From: Arthrobacter bambusae
GTDB taxonomy: Bacteria; Actinomycetota; Actinomycetes; Actinomycetales; Micrococcaceae
Direction: 5' to 3'
Length of the DNA stretch: 64,000 nucleotides
Assembly (NCBI RefSeq): GCF_030812595.1
Contig: NZ_JAUSSZ010000001.1
Location: forward strand, 558,001-622,000
Shown: positions 8,220 to 19,298 of the stretch, piece by piece
Numbering within the stretch: position 1 is the first letter of the stretch
Layout of the letters: every line of letters starts with the position of its first letter
Notes under the pieces: generated by a model
Seen by the model: the letters and a program-made list of their open reading frames with translations, nothing else
The model's database searches: none
Told to the model about the DNA's origin: nothing
Translations under genes and position numbers: made by a program

Positions 8220-10898
8220 ATGAAGTCGCAGGAGATCACCAAACGCTGGGTGGACTTTTTTGTCAGCAAGGGCCATACCGCCGTCCCCTCCGCATCGCTC
8301 GTATCCAGCGACCCTTCCCTCCTCTTCACTGTGGCCGGCATGGTTCCGTTCATTCCTTACCTGACCGCACGCGAGGAGCCGCCCTTCAAGCGCGCCACGA
8401 GCGTCCAGAAGTGCATCCGCACCGGCGACATCGAAGAAGTGGGCAAGACCGCCCGTCACGGAACGTTCTTCCAGATGTGCGGAAACTTCTCCTTCGGGGA
8501 CTACTTCAAGGAAGACGCCATCAAGTTCGCTTTCGAACTGCTCACCAAGAGCGTCGACGACGGCGGCTACGGACTCGACGTCGACCGCCTCTGGGTGACC
8601 GTCTACGAAGAAGACGACGAAGCCCAGGAGCTGTGGCTCAAGAACACCGGCATCCCCGCGTCGCGCATCCAGAGGATGGGCAAGGCGGACAACTACTGGT
8701 CCACCGGGCAGCCTGGGCCTGCCGGACCCTGCTCGGAAATCTACTACGACCGCGGCCCGGCCTACGGCGCCGAAGGCGGTCCCATCGCGGACGAAAACCG
8801 TTATGTCGAAATCTGGAACCTCGTGTTCATGCAGTACCAGATCGAGAACGTCCGCTCGAAGGTGGACTTCGACATCGTCGGCGAGCTGCCCAAGAAGAAC
8901 ATCGACACCGGTCTCGGCATGGAGCGCCTCGCGATGATCCTGCAGGGCGTGGAAAACATGTACGAAACGGACCAGGTCCGCCCCGTCATCGACAAGGCCG
9001 CAGCCCTGTCCGGCAAGGAGTACACCTCCGCCGAGACCGCTGACGACCCGCACCACACGGACGATGTCCGGATGCGCGTTGTTGCCGACCACATCCGTTC
9101 GGCCCTCATGCTGATCTCCGACGGCGTGTCCCCGTCCAACGAGGGCCGCGGCTACGTCCTGCGCAGGCTTATCCGCCGTGCAGTCCGTGCCATGCGGCTC
9201 CTCGGAGTCGAAGAAGCCTGCCTCCCGCAGTTGCTTCCCGCTTCCCGTGACGCCATGAAGGGCGTCTACCCGGTGGTGGAGACGGACTTCGAGCGCATCA
9301 GCCGGATCGCCTACGCCGAAGAAAAAGCCTTCCTGCGTACCATCGCTTCCGGCACCGCCCGCCTCGAAGAAGCCGTGGTCCTGTCCAAGGCCGCCGGAAA
9401 GCCGTTGTCAGGCGAAGATGCCTTCGCCCTTCACGACACCTACGGGTTCCCGATCGATCTCACCCTCGAAATGGCCGAGGAAGCCGGCCTGAAGGTCGAC
9501 GAGGCCGAATTCCGCAGCCTTATGCTGGAACAGCGCCAGCGCGCCCAGGCAGATGCCAAAGCGAAGAAGGGCGGACACGCCGATGTCTCAGCCTTCCAGG
9601 AGCTCCTGGCCGAGGGCGAGACCGTCTTCACCGGCTACACGGAACTCGAAGGCGAGGCCCGGGTGAGAGGCATCGTCAGTTCCGGCCAGCGCGTCGCGCA
9701 CGCATCCACGGGCGACGAAATCGAGCTCGTGCTCAACGAGACGCCGTTCTACGCCGAAGCCGGCGGCCAGTCCGCCGACAAGGGCCTCATCACCGGTGAC
9801 GGCTTCGTCGTCGAGGTCCTCGACGTCCAGCGCCCCGTGAAGGGCTTGAGCGTCCACAAGGCGATCGTCCGCGAAGGCGAGATCGCCTCCGACGCTTTGG
9901 TACGCGCCGCCGTCGACCGCGAACGCCGCCACGCCGCAGAGCAGGCCCACACGGGCACGCACATCGTGCACGCCGCGCTGCACCAGATCCTCGGCCCGGA
10001 AGCCACCCAGCGCGGATCTTTCAACAAGGCCGGCTACCTGCGCTTCGACTTCGCCTGGGGCGAGGGATTGAGTGCCGCTACGAAGTCCGAGATCGAAGAG
10101 GTCTCGAACATCGCCATCCGTAACAACTTCCAGGTGGATACCAAGATCATGGGCCTCGCTGAGGCGAAGGCCCTGGGCGCCATGGCCCTGTTCGGGGAGA
10201 ACTATGGCAGCGAAGTCCGCGTTGTCGAAATCGACGGCGCGTGGTCCCGCGAACTCTGCGGTGGCACGCATGTGGCCAATACCTCCCTCATCGGAAGCCT
10301 GTCGCTCCTCGGCGAACAGTCCGTCGGTTCGGGAAACCGCCGTGTGGAAGCCTTCGTCGGCCTGGACGCCTTCCGGCACCTAGCGGCCGAACGCGCCTTG
10401 GTTACCGAGCTCACGGAGATGCTCAAGGTTCCGTCCGGCCAGTTGGCCGATCGGATCTCCAGCACCTTGGCAAAGCTCAAGGCCACTGAGAAGGAACTTG
10501 ATCGCCTCCGCAAGGAACTGTTGACCGCAGCCGCTGCGAACCTCGTAGCCACGGCCCAGGACGCCGCAGGCGTGAGGGTAGTGGCGCACGACGCCGGCCA
10601 GGTCGGGGGAGCGGACGACCTCCGCAGCCTCGCCATGGACCTGCGCAACCGTCTCGGCTCCGACGCTTCCACGGTTGCCGTGGCCGGTGTCAGCAACGAC
10701 CGCCCCGTCATCATCGTGGCCACCAACGAGGCCGCGCGTGAAGCCGGCGTCAAGGCAGGAGCGCTCGTCCGCGTGGCCGCAGGAATCCTTGGCGGCGGCG
10801 GCGGCGGCAAGGACGATGTCGCCCAAGGCGGCGGAACCGACGCCGCGAAGATCGCACCGGCCCTTGCGGCCGTTGTGGACACGATCGCCAAGCGCTGA
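8220..10898 (+). CDS. alaS: Alanyl-tRNA synthetase
   Basis: Class II synthetase for tRNA-Ala with editing activity, 892 residues from the ATG at 8220, whose product begins MKSQEITKRWVDFF as in relatives; an upstream in-frame ATG at 8154 would add 22 unrelated residues and was not used. The order is aminoacylation domain, tRNA-recognition region, editing domain with the HTGTHIVH zinc motif and the CGGTHV motif, then the C-terminal C-Ala domain ending in a glycine-rich GGGGGGKDD run. AAGGG lies about 13 bases before the start, a long spacing. ruvX and mltG follow closely in a likely operon. Confidence 0.97.
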   Translation: MKSQEITKRWVDFFVSKGHTAVPSASLVSSDPSLLFTVAGMVPFIPYLTAREEPPFKRATSVQKCIRTGDIEEVGKTARHGTFFQMCGNFSFGDYFKEDAIKFAFELLTKSVDDGGYGLDVDRLWVTVYEEDDEAQELWLKNTGIPASRIQRMGKADNYWSTGQPGPAGPCSEIYYDRGPAYGAEGGPIADENRYVEIWNLVFMQYQIENVRSKVDFDIVGELPKKNIDTGLGMERLAMILQGVENMYETDQVRPVIDKAAALSGKEYTSAETADDPHHTDDVRMRVVADHIRSALMLISDGVSPSNEGRGYVLRRLIRRAVRAMRLLGVEEACLPQLLPASRDAMKGVYPVVETDFERISRIAYAEEKAFLRTIASGTARLEEAVVLSKAAGKPLSGEDAFALHDTYGFPIDLTLEMAEEAGLKVDEAEFRSLMLEQRQRAQADAKAKKGGHADVSAFQELLAEGETVFTGYTELEGEARVRGIVSSGQRVAHASTGDEIELVLNETPFYAEAGGQSADKGLITGDGFVVEVLDVQRPVKGLSVHKAIVREGEIASDALVRAAVDRERRHAAEQAHTGTHIVHAALHQILGPEATQRGSFNKAGYLRFDFAWGEGLSAATKSEIEEVSNIAIRNNFQVDTKIMGLAEAKALGAMALFGENYGSEVRVVEIDGAWSRELCGGTHVANTSLIGSLSLLGEQSVGSGNRRVEAFVGLDAFRHLAAERALVTELTEMLKVPSGQLADRISSTLAKLKATEKELDRLRKELLTAAAANLVATAQDAAGVRVVAHDAGQVGGADDLRSLAMDLRNRLGSDASTVAVAGVSNDRPVIIVATNEAAREAGVKAGALVRVAAGILGGGGGGKDDVAQGGGTDAAKIAPALAAVVDTIAKR

Positions 10899-10900
10899 TC

Positions 10901-11491
10901 TTGGAGGCCATTGCGCGCAACGACGACTACCCCCGGGGCATTAAACTGGGGGTAGACGTCGGCACCGTCCGCGTGGGAGTAGCCATTTGTGATCCGGACG
11001 GAATCCTGGCCACGCCGTTCAAAACGGTAAGCCGGGACGCCAAGAAGAATTCCGACATCGGAGTCATTGTCCGGCACGTCGCGGAGCTTGGAATAGTCCA
11101 GGTCTTCGTCGGGTTGCCCCGGACGATGAAGGGTGAGGAGCGCGCGTCTGCGGTCATGGCCAGCGACTACGCCGACTTGCTGGCAGCCCACTTGCAGCGC
11201 CGTGGACTCGACGTTCCCGTCAACCTGGTGGACGAGCGGCTCAGTACCGTGACGGCCCACCGCAATCTCCATGAAGCTGGCATGAGCAGCAAGGATCATC
11301 GTAAAGTGGTGGATCAGGTTGCCGCTGCCGGAATTCTGCAGCACGCGATCGACATGCAAAAAGCCAGAGGTGCGGATGTGGGCAGGCGCGTGCAGGCGCC
11401 GATGCCACCCCAACACATTGACGGTGCCAGTGCGCCGGTGCCGGCCTCGGGCATTGATCCACACTCTCCAACGAGGGGAAGACAACTGTGA
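10901..11491 (+). CDS. ruvX: Putative pre-16S rRNA nuclease / Holliday junction resolvase homologue YqgF (RuvX)
   Basis: A 196-residue RNase H-fold protein of the YqgF family, which processes the 5' end of 16S rRNA in E. coli. Visible motifs are KLGVDVGTVRVGVAICD with the first catalytic Asp, VGLPRTMKGEE, and VNLVDERLSTVTA with the second acidic pair. The C-terminal about 45 residues (after AIDMQKARGAD) are a variable extension. A TTG at 10901 is the only reasonable in-frame start, 2 bases after the alaS stop, suggesting translational coupling. The stop overlaps the GTG of mltG. Confidence 0.88.
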   Translation: MEAIARNDDYPRGIKLGVDVGTVRVGVAICDPDGILATPFKTVSRDAKKNSDIGVIVRHVAELGIVQVFVGLPRTMKGEERASAVMASDYADLLAAHLQRRGLDVPVNLVDERLSTVTAHRNLHEAGMSSKDHRKVVDQVAAAGILQHAIDMQKARGADVGRRVQAPMPPQHIDGASAPVPASGIDPHSPTRGRQL

Positions 11492-13179
11492 GCCCGGTCA
11501 ACAACGACCCCTCCAACGACGCAGCAGAAGACCGTACCCGGCCGCTGACTCGTCGTGAAATCCGTGCCAGGGAACGTTTCCTGGAGACACAGAACCAGGA
11601 GGTCCTCCCACCGCCTGTTCCTGTCCACTTTGAACCTGCGGCTGTCCCGAAGCGGCAGCCGGCGTACGTCCCGGACTACGAGCCGGCGGCCGAGGAAGCG
11701 AGTACCCACGCCGCCGACCTCCATGACGGCACCTTCCATGACGGCACCTTCCATGGCGGCGGCGTGCACAGCGAAACGGTCCGGCCCGACGAGGACGTGC
11801 TGCACGATACTTCGCCTGAAGATCCCACGCAGCACGCGGACACAGCGGAGCCGGTTGACACAGCGGAGCCGGTTGACACGGTGCGCCCCGTAGATCCACT
11901 GCACCCCGCCATCGCGCACGACAATGAGCTTCACCCCGACATCGTGGAGCACGAGGCTGTCCACAGCTACTCCGCCGCACTCAGCGAGGAATTCCACGAG
12001 CTGCATGCCCATGACGAAGGTTATGAGCACCACGATCCCGGGTTCGACTACGAAGTCCATGATGACCACGGGCCCCATGACCTCATGGCAGCTGCGACTC
12101 CCGTGCCGAAGGCCCGCTCGAAGAAGGTCCGCAGGCGCCGCCGTCTTGTCGCGCTCCTGCTCACGCTCACGGTATTCGTGGCAGCGGTTGCGGTGGGGGC
12201 GCAGTTCCTGAAGCCGTTGCTCGGAATGGACCAGGTCAACGACTACCCAGGCCCGGGTACGGGTTCGGTCACCATCACCGTGGCCCCTGGTTCCGGCCCC
12301 AAACTCGTTGCGACCAACCTTCAGAACCAGCACGTCATTGCCAACGCCGACACTTTCGTGGCGGCCTTCACTGCTGCCGGAGGCGAACTCTCGCCCGGTG
12401 ATTTCACCTTCCGGACCGAGATGAAAAACTCGGACGCCGTGAATGTGCTCCTTGGCAAGGATTCGTCCAAGGTCATGTACTTCGCGCTGAGTGCGGGGCT
12501 GCGCATCGGAGAATCCCTTGATGCGATCTCCAAAGGCTCGGGCATCCCGTTGGCCGAGCTGAAGGCGCTCAGCGACTCACCTGCCCAGTTTGGCGTCCCG
12601 GCCCAGGCAAAGAACCTCGAAGGTTTCCTGGCACCGGGGGAGTACCGTTTCCCCGTCGGAACCTCAGCCAAGGACATCCTCCAGAAGCTCGTCACGGCCA
12701 CCACGGATGAGCTCAAGGCCCAGGGCGTCACGGACCCCGCCAAGCAGTACCAGATCATCACGGTGGCGAGCATCGTGCAGGCCGAAGGCGGGCAGGCCGA
12801 CTATGGAAACGTGGCCGGCGCCATCTATAACCGGCTCAAGCCAGGCAACACGGAGACGAACGGGCTCATCCAGTCGGACGCCACGGTGACCTACGGCCTG
12901 GGTACAAAAACACTCCACTTGACCGACGCCCAGAAGGCTGACAAGAGCAACCCCTACAACACCTACGCCAACCCGGGCCTCCCGGTCGGCCCCATTGGTT
13001 CACCTGGCAAAACGGCGATCGATGCTGCCGCAAAGCCGACGGCCAACAATTACCTTTACTGGGTGACCATCAACCTCGACACCAAGGAAACCAAGTTCTC
13101 CAGCACTTTGGCGGAACACCTCAAGTACGTTGACCAATACAACGCGTGGTGCGCAGCCAACGCGGGACGGTGCGTGTGA
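11488..13179 (+). CDS. mltG: Endolytic murein transglycosylase MltG
   Basis: Inner-membrane lytic transglycosylase that cuts nascent glycan strands and sets their length. The 563-residue protein has a very long acidic, histidine-rich cytoplasmic region (about residues 1-205), a basic stretch (KARSKKVRRRRR), one transmembrane helix (about 217-240) and the YceG domain. The catalytic glutamate lies in IVQAEGGQADYGNVAGAIYN. The cytoplasmic part contains small tandem repeats (HDGTF twice; AEPVDT twice). GTG start overlaps the ruvX stop by 4 bases; its own stop overlaps the aroE start. Confidence 0.92.
   Translation: MSPVNNDPSNDAAEDRTRPLTRREIRARERFLETQNQEVLPPPVPVHFEPAAVPKRQPAYVPDYEPAAEEASTHAADLHDGTFHDGTFHGGGVHSETVRPDEDVLHDTSPEDPTQHADTAEPVDTAEPVDTVRPVDPLHPAIAHDNELHPDIVEHEAVHSYSAALSEEFHELHAHDEGYEHHDPGFDYEVHDDHGPHDLMAAATPVPKARSKKVRRRRRLVALLLTLTVFVAAVAVGAQFLKPLLGMDQVNDYPGPGTGSVTITVAPGSGPKLVATNLQNQHVIANADTFVAAFTAAGGELSPGDFTFRTEMKNSDAVNVLLGKDSSKVMYFALSAGLRIGESLDAISKGSGIPLAELKALSDSPAQFGVPAQAKNLEGFLAPGEYRFPVGTSAKDILQKLVTATTDELKAQGVTDPAKQYQIITVASIVQAEGGQADYGNVAGAIYNRLKPGNTETNGLIQSDATVTYGLGTKTLHLTDAQKADKSNPYNTYANPGLPVGPIGSPGKTAIDAAAKPTANNYLYWVTINLDTKETKFSSTLAEHLKYVDQYNAWCAANAGRCV
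11721..11874 (+). repeat. In-frame short tandem repeats inside mltG
   Basis: Two sets are visible: a 15-base unit (CCATGACGGCACCTT) repeated at 11721-11735 and 11736-11750 with a diverged third copy, and an 18-base unit (GACACAGCGGAGCCGGTT) repeated exactly at 11839-11856 and 11857-11874. Unit lengths are multiples of three, so copy number changes would keep the frame. Confidence 0.85.
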
Positions 13180-14045
13180 GTAGACGTGCTGCCGTCCTGG
13201 GGCACCCCATTGGTCACTCGAAGTCACCGGCGCTCCACCGCGCGGCCTACGCGAAGCTGGGGCTCGACATCGACTACTCGGCGATTGACGTAACCGTTGA
13301 GCGGCTGCCGGGCTTCATGGCCAGCCTTGGGGCCGGCGACGACTGGTGCGGATTGTCCGTCACCATGCCCCTCAAGACCGCCATGGTCGACCAAGTCGAC
13401 GAGGTACGCGGGGCTGGCGCACACCTGGGTGTCATCAACACCGTTTCGTTCGAAGCCACGGGGCAGGGCGTGCGTCGCGTTGGCCACAACACGGATGTGG
13501 CCGGCATCGTCGAAGCCGTGAGGAACGCAGGAGTCACGGAGCGCCCTGACTCGGCGATTCTTGGCGGCGGCGGGACGTCCGCAGCGGCGATCGCAGCCCT
13601 CCGGGAGCTTGGTTCGGAACACGTTGACGTCTTTGTGCGCGACGTCGGACGGGCCGCCGAGGCGAAAGCCGCGGCAGCCGTCGTCGGACTTTCCATAAAC
13701 CTTCGGCCGCTGGCCGAAGCTGCCGATGGCATGGCGGGAGCAGACCTGGTGGTCTCCACGTTGCCACCGCGGGCGGCGGACGGCATTGCGGCACAGCTCA
13801 AGCTCCTTCCCGACGATGGCAAGCTTCCCGACTCTGTCTGGGGTGTCCTGCTCGACGTCGCCTACGATCCGTGGCCCAGCCGAATTGCCGAAGTATGGCA
13901 TTCGCGGGGTGGAGTGGTGGTTCCGGGCCTGGAGATGTTGCTCTATCAAGCCGTCGAGCAAATCCGTTTGTTTTCCGGCGCCGACGTCACTGCCGAAGTC
14001 ATAGATGTGATGTGCGACTCAGTTGGGCTTCCCCGGCGGGTCTAG
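13176..14045 (+). CDS. aroE: Shikimate dehydrogenase
   Basis: NADP-dependent reduction of 3-dehydroshikimate to shikimate. The 289-residue product shows the substrate-binding [14 protein letters not shown], the catalytic lysine in [11 protein letters not shown], the aspartate in GHNTDVAGI, and the dinucleotide loop [11 protein letters not shown] chose the GTG at 13176, which overlaps the mltG stop (GTGA) and has CGGGACGG upstream; an in-frame GTG at 13170 is also possible. It is first of a run of shikimate-pathway genes. Confidence 0.93.
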   Translation: MSRRAAVLGHPIGHSKSPALHRAAYAKLGLDIDYSAIDVTVERLPGFMASLGAGDDWCGLSVTMPLKTAMVDQVDEVRGAGAHLGVINTVSFEATGQGVRRVGHNTDVAGIVEAVRNAGVTERPDSAILGGGGTSAAAIAALRELGSEHVDVFVRDVGRAAEAKAAAAVVGLSINLRPLAEAADGMAGADLVVSTLPPRAADGIAAQLKLLPDDGKLPDSVWGVLLDVAYDPWPSRIAEVWHSRGGVVVPGLEMLLYQAVEQIRLFSGADVTAEVIDVMCDSVGLPRRV

Positions 14046-14074
14046 TAAGGGCCTTACATGGCAGGATTGGATAT

Positions 14075-15273
14075 ATGTTGCGTTGGTTGACTGCCGGTGA
14101 ATCCCATGGCCCGGCACTGCTCGGAATTGTTGAAGGCGTCCCTGCCGGTGTGGAACTCACCAGCGAGGAAATTCGTGACGCCTTGGCGCGTCGCCGGCTC
14201 GGCTATGGACGTGGCGCCCGCATGAAGTTCGAGCAGGACGAAGTGAGCATCCTCGGCGGCGTCAGGCACGGCGTGACGCAGGGCGGCCCCGTCGCCATCC
14301 AGATCGGCAACACCGAATGGCCCAAATGGGAGCAGATCATGTCTGCCGATCCGGTGGACCCGGCGATGCTCGCGGACCAAGCGCGCAACGCGCCCTTGAC
14401 CCGTCCGCGGCCCGGCCATGCGGACTTCACAGGCATGCAGAAGTACGGATTCCCTGAAGCCCGCCCTGTCCTGGAACGCGCCAGCGCACGGGAAACCGCC
14501 ACACGCGTCGCCTTGGGCACCGTTGCTGCGCAATTCCTGAAGCAGCTTGGCATTGAACTCGTGAGCCACACCGTTTCCATCGCGAGCGTGACCGTGCCCG
14601 AGGGCCGTCCGCTGCCCGTGCCGTCCGACGTTCTGGCCCTTGACGCCGACCCTTTGCGTTGCTTCGATCGCGAGACCTCCGATGCCATGGTGGCCGAGGT
14701 TGACGCAGCACACAAGGAAGGCGAGACCCTCGGCGGCGTGGTCGAAGTTTTGGCCTACGGCCTCCCGCCGGGATTGGGAAGCTACGTGCACTGGGACCGT
14801 CGCCTCGACTCCCGCCTGGCTGCTGCCCTGATGGGTATCCAGGCGATCAAGGGTGTCGAAGTCGGCGATGGTTTCCTGACCGCGGCCCGTCGAGGCTCCG
14901 CGGCGCACGATGAAATCGTCAAGGACGAAACGGGCCGGATTGTCCGCAAGACCAACCGTGCCGGTGGCATCGAAGGTGGCATGAGCATCGGTGAGGTCTT
15001 GCGGGTCCGCGCCGCCATGAAGCCTATTGCCACCGTCCCACGTGCGCTCAAGACCATCGACGTGAGCACCGGTGAGGCCGCCAAGGCGCACCACCAGCGC
15101 TCCGACGTCTGTGCCGTTCCGGCGGCCGGTGTGGTTGCCGAGGCCATGGTTGCCTTGGTGCTGGCGGAGGCCGTTGCCGAGAAGTTCGGTGGCGACTCGG
15201 TTGCCGAGACCGCCCGAAACCTGCGGGGTTACCTGGACAGCATCCCGGCGAGCCTGGACTCGGTCGGCCACTA

Positions 15274-15274
<1 letters not shown>
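14075..15274 (+). CDS. aroC: Chorismate synthase
   Basis: FMN-dependent last step of the shikimate pathway, converting EPSP to chorismate. The 399-residue product begins [20 protein letters not shown], the first family signature, and continues with [16 protein letters not shown] and [14 protein letters not shown]. The ATG at 14075 has GCAGGATTGG upstream; an open frame runs further upstream inside aroE but carries no family sequence. The stop (TAG) shares its last base with the GTG of aroK. Confidence 0.97.
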
Positions 15275-17446
<2,172 letters not shown>

Positions 17447-17457
17447 CAAAGGCGCGG

Positions 17458-17538
17458 GCAGGCATGCCGCAATTTGCCGGTAGAATGGTCTTTGGATTTT
17501 TGATAAATACGCGCTGGCGGCCGTCAAGGCATGCCTGC
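17458..17538. repeat. Perfect 11-bp inverted repeat around the efp upstream region
   Basis: GCAGGCATGCC at 17458-17468 is the exact reverse complement of GGCATGCCTGC at 17528-17538. The arms flank a candidate -10 box of efp. It could form a cruciform or act as a protein site; no known regulator motif is recognised. Confidence 0.5.
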
Positions 17539-17603
17539 CTGGCATAGTCGGCTGGAAGCCAGAGGGCGTAGCTAGAACCAGTGAGAGAAACCAGAGGATA
17601 CTA

Positions 17604-18167
17604 GTGGCAACCACAAATGACATCAAGAACGGGACCGTGCTGAAGCTCGAGGGCCAGCTCTGGAACATCATTGAGTTCCAGCACGTCAAGCCGGGCAAGG
17701 GCGGCGCGTTCGTGCGCACGAAGATGCGCAACGTCATGTCGGGCAAAGTGGTCGACAAGACCTTCAACGCCGGCCTCAAGATCGAAACCGCCACAGTTGA
17801 CCGCCGCGACTACCAGTACCTGTACCAGGACGGCGCGGACTTCGTGTTCATGGACACCCAGGACTACGACCAGATCACGGTTTCCGGTGCCACGGTAGGC
17901 GACGCCACCAACTTCATGCTGGAAAACCAGATGGTCAACATCGCCATCCACGAGGGCACCCCGCTCTACATCGAACTGCCCCCGAGCGTTGTCCTCGAAA
18001 TCACCTACACCGAGCCGGGCCTGCAGGGCGACCGCTCCTCGGCCGGCACCAAGCCCGCCACCCTCGAGACAGGTTACGAGATCCAGGTGCCCCTGTTCGT
18101 CGAGAACAACACCAAGGTCAAGGTAGACACCCGCGACGGCAGCTACCTGGGCCGGGTCAACGACTAG
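17604..18167 (+). CDS. efp: Elongation factor P
   Basis: Relieves ribosome stalling at polyproline stretches. The 187-residue length is standard, with an N-terminal KOW-like domain and two OB domains ending in [12 protein letters not shown]. The functional loop reads [13 protein letters not shown] with Lys32 at the tip. No lysine-modifying EpmA/EpmB-type gene is seen nearby, in keeping with the actinobacterial EF-P type thought to work with unmodified lysine. GTG start with AGAGGA upstream; a possible extended -10 (TAGAAT, 17481-17486) lies upstream. The stop shares one base with the nusB start. Confidence 0.96.
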   Translation: MATTNDIKNGTVLKLEGQLWNIIEFQHVKPGKGGAFVRTKMRNVMSGKVVDKTFNAGLKIETATVDRRDYQYLYQDGADFVFMDTQDYDQITVSGATVGDATNFMLENQMVNIAIHEGTPLYIELPPSVVLEITYTEPGLQGDRSSAGTKPATLETGYEIQVPLFVENNTKVKVDTRDGSYLGRVND

Positions 18168-18577
18168 TGAGCGCCCGTGGTAAGGCCCGTAACAGGGCCC
18201 TCGAAGTACTGTTCGAGGCGGAGCAGCGCTCCGCCTCCGCTTTCGAGGTCTTGAAGGCCCGCCGGGAAAAGACCGACCTCGTGGTCAACCCGTACACGAT
18301 GGACATCCTGGAGGGCGTGGTTGCCATGCAGCCCACCATCGACGAGTTCCTTCAGACTTACGCCCAGGGCTGGACCTTGGAGCGGATGCCGGCGGTCGAT
18401 CGCATCATCCTGCGGATCGGTGCCTGGGAACTCCTCTACAACGACGACGTCCCGGACGGCGTCGCAGTCAGCGAAGCGGTGGCACTGGCCAAGGTCATGT
18501 CCACCGACGAATCTCCCGCGTTCATCAACGGTCTCCTCGGACGGTTGCAGACGCTGAAGCCTTCCCTCCTCGCCTAG
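18167..18577 (+). CDS. nusB: Transcription antitermination protein NusB
   Basis: RNA-binding partner of S10 in rRNA antitermination, 136 residues. It starts ARGKARNRALEVLFEAEQRS and contains RMPAVDRIILRIGAWELLY and SEAVALAKVMSTDESPAFIN, the core NusB signatures. GTG start overlaps the efp stop. A strong terminator follows, so the efp-nusB unit ends here. Confidence 0.96.
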   Translation: MSARGKARNRALEVLFEAEQRSASAFEVLKARREKTDLVVNPYTMDILEGVVAMQPTIDEFLQTYAQGWTLERMPAVDRIILRIGAWELLYNDDVPDGVAVSEAVALAKVMSTDESPAFINGLLGRLQTLKPSLLA

Positions 18578-18592
18578 GCGGCATGGAAGCAT

Positions 18593-18643
18593 GCGAAGGG
18601 CCGGTGCACACAGGAAACTGCGGGCACCGGCCCTTCGCTTTTT
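18593..18643 (+). terminator. Rho-independent terminator after nusB
   Basis: A 15-bp perfect stem (18593-18607 with 18624-18638) is followed directly by TTTTT (18639-18643). It is the best canonical terminator in the window. Confidence 0.92.
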
Positions 18644-19166
18644 CGACGCCGATATTCCCTCGCGACGCGCAACCTCCCTGGCGACACCGGAATTCCCGCG
18701 TCGTGGTTCTTTTCCCGCGTCGTGGTTCCCTTCCCGCGTCGTGATTCCCTTCCCGTGTCGTGGTTCCTTTCCCGTGTCGAGGACCCGTCCCGGGCCAGAT
18801 CCGGTGATCGTTCTCGACGCCGATATTCCCTCGCGACACGCAACCTCCCTGGCGACACCGGAATTCCGGCGTCGTGATACTTTTCCCGCGTCGTGGTTCC
18901 CTTCCCGTGTCGAGGACCCGTCCCAGGCCAGATCCGGTGATCGTTCACGACGCCGATATTCCCTCGCGACGCGCAACCTCCCTGGCGACACCGGAATTCC
19001 CGCGTCGAGATACTTTTCCCGCGTCGTGATTCCCTTCCCGTGTCGAGGACCCGTCCCAGGCCAGATCCGGTGATCGTTCACGACGCCGATATTCCCTCGC
19101 GACGCGCAACCTCCCTCGCGACACCGGAATTCCGGCGTCGTGGTTCTTTTCCCGCGTCGTGGTTCC
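18644..19166. repeat. Tandem array of about 133-bp units with nested 19-bp subrepeats
   Basis: The unit head CGACGCCGATATTCCCTCGC recurs at 18644, 18815, 18948 and 19081, giving periods of 171, 133 and 133 bases; the fourth unit is cut short. Each unit continues with a conserved block (CAACCTCCCT(G/C)GCGACACCGGAATTC), then 19-base subrepeats of the form CGCGTCGTGGTTCCCTTCC, then a GAGGACCCGTCCC(A/G)GGCCAGATC segment. Unit 1 has four full subrepeats and units 2 and 3 have two, which accounts exactly for the 38-base difference. CGACGC at the head can pair with GCGTCG in each subrepeat, so hairpins are possible. The ORFs crossing it look like artefacts of the repeats. Confidence 0.9.
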
Positions 19167-19265
19167 GTCGACTGTGAGCTAAAACGCATCGGCCAGCTCC
19201 GGAGCGGGCAAGCCGGGTGTCGCCGCTGTGGTAATTTTGAAGAGCAAATGTTCCTTTTTTAATTC

Positions 19266-19279
19266 CGTCCCGTGAGGCG
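19266..19279 (+). promoter_or_regulatory. Probable PyrR-binding loop in the pyr operon leader
   Basis: CGTCCCGTGAGGCG matches 12 of 14 positions of the PyrR RNA consensus ARUCCNGNGAGGYU and can form a short CCCG/CGGG stem with a GAG-containing loop. It ends only 19 bases before the pyrR ATG and abuts the purine-rich ribosome site GGGGAAAGGGGAG. Such placement fits translational repression by PyrR with bound UMP, as described for mycobacteria, rather than Bacillus-type transcription attenuation. Confidence 0.7.
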
Positions 19280-19298
19280 GGGAAAGGGGAGACGAGCG

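Noticed and set aside
13871..14074. Upstream extension of the aroC frame
   Set aside because: It lies inside aroE and encodes no chorismate synthase sequence before [12 protein letters not shown].
18644..19166. CRISPR array
   Set aside because: The repeats are 133 bp with internal 19-bp repeats, directly adjacent and without unique spacers of constant length; no cas genes are present.
18574..19189. Repeat-rich ORFs on both strands across the array
   Set aside because: They are produced by the tandem DNA repeats, have no ribosome site, and repeat the same low-complexity peptide in several frames.
19240..19265. Bacillus-type pyr transcription attenuator
   Set aside because: The TTTTTT run has no stable GC stem directly before it; the PyrR site next to the ribosome site favours translational control.
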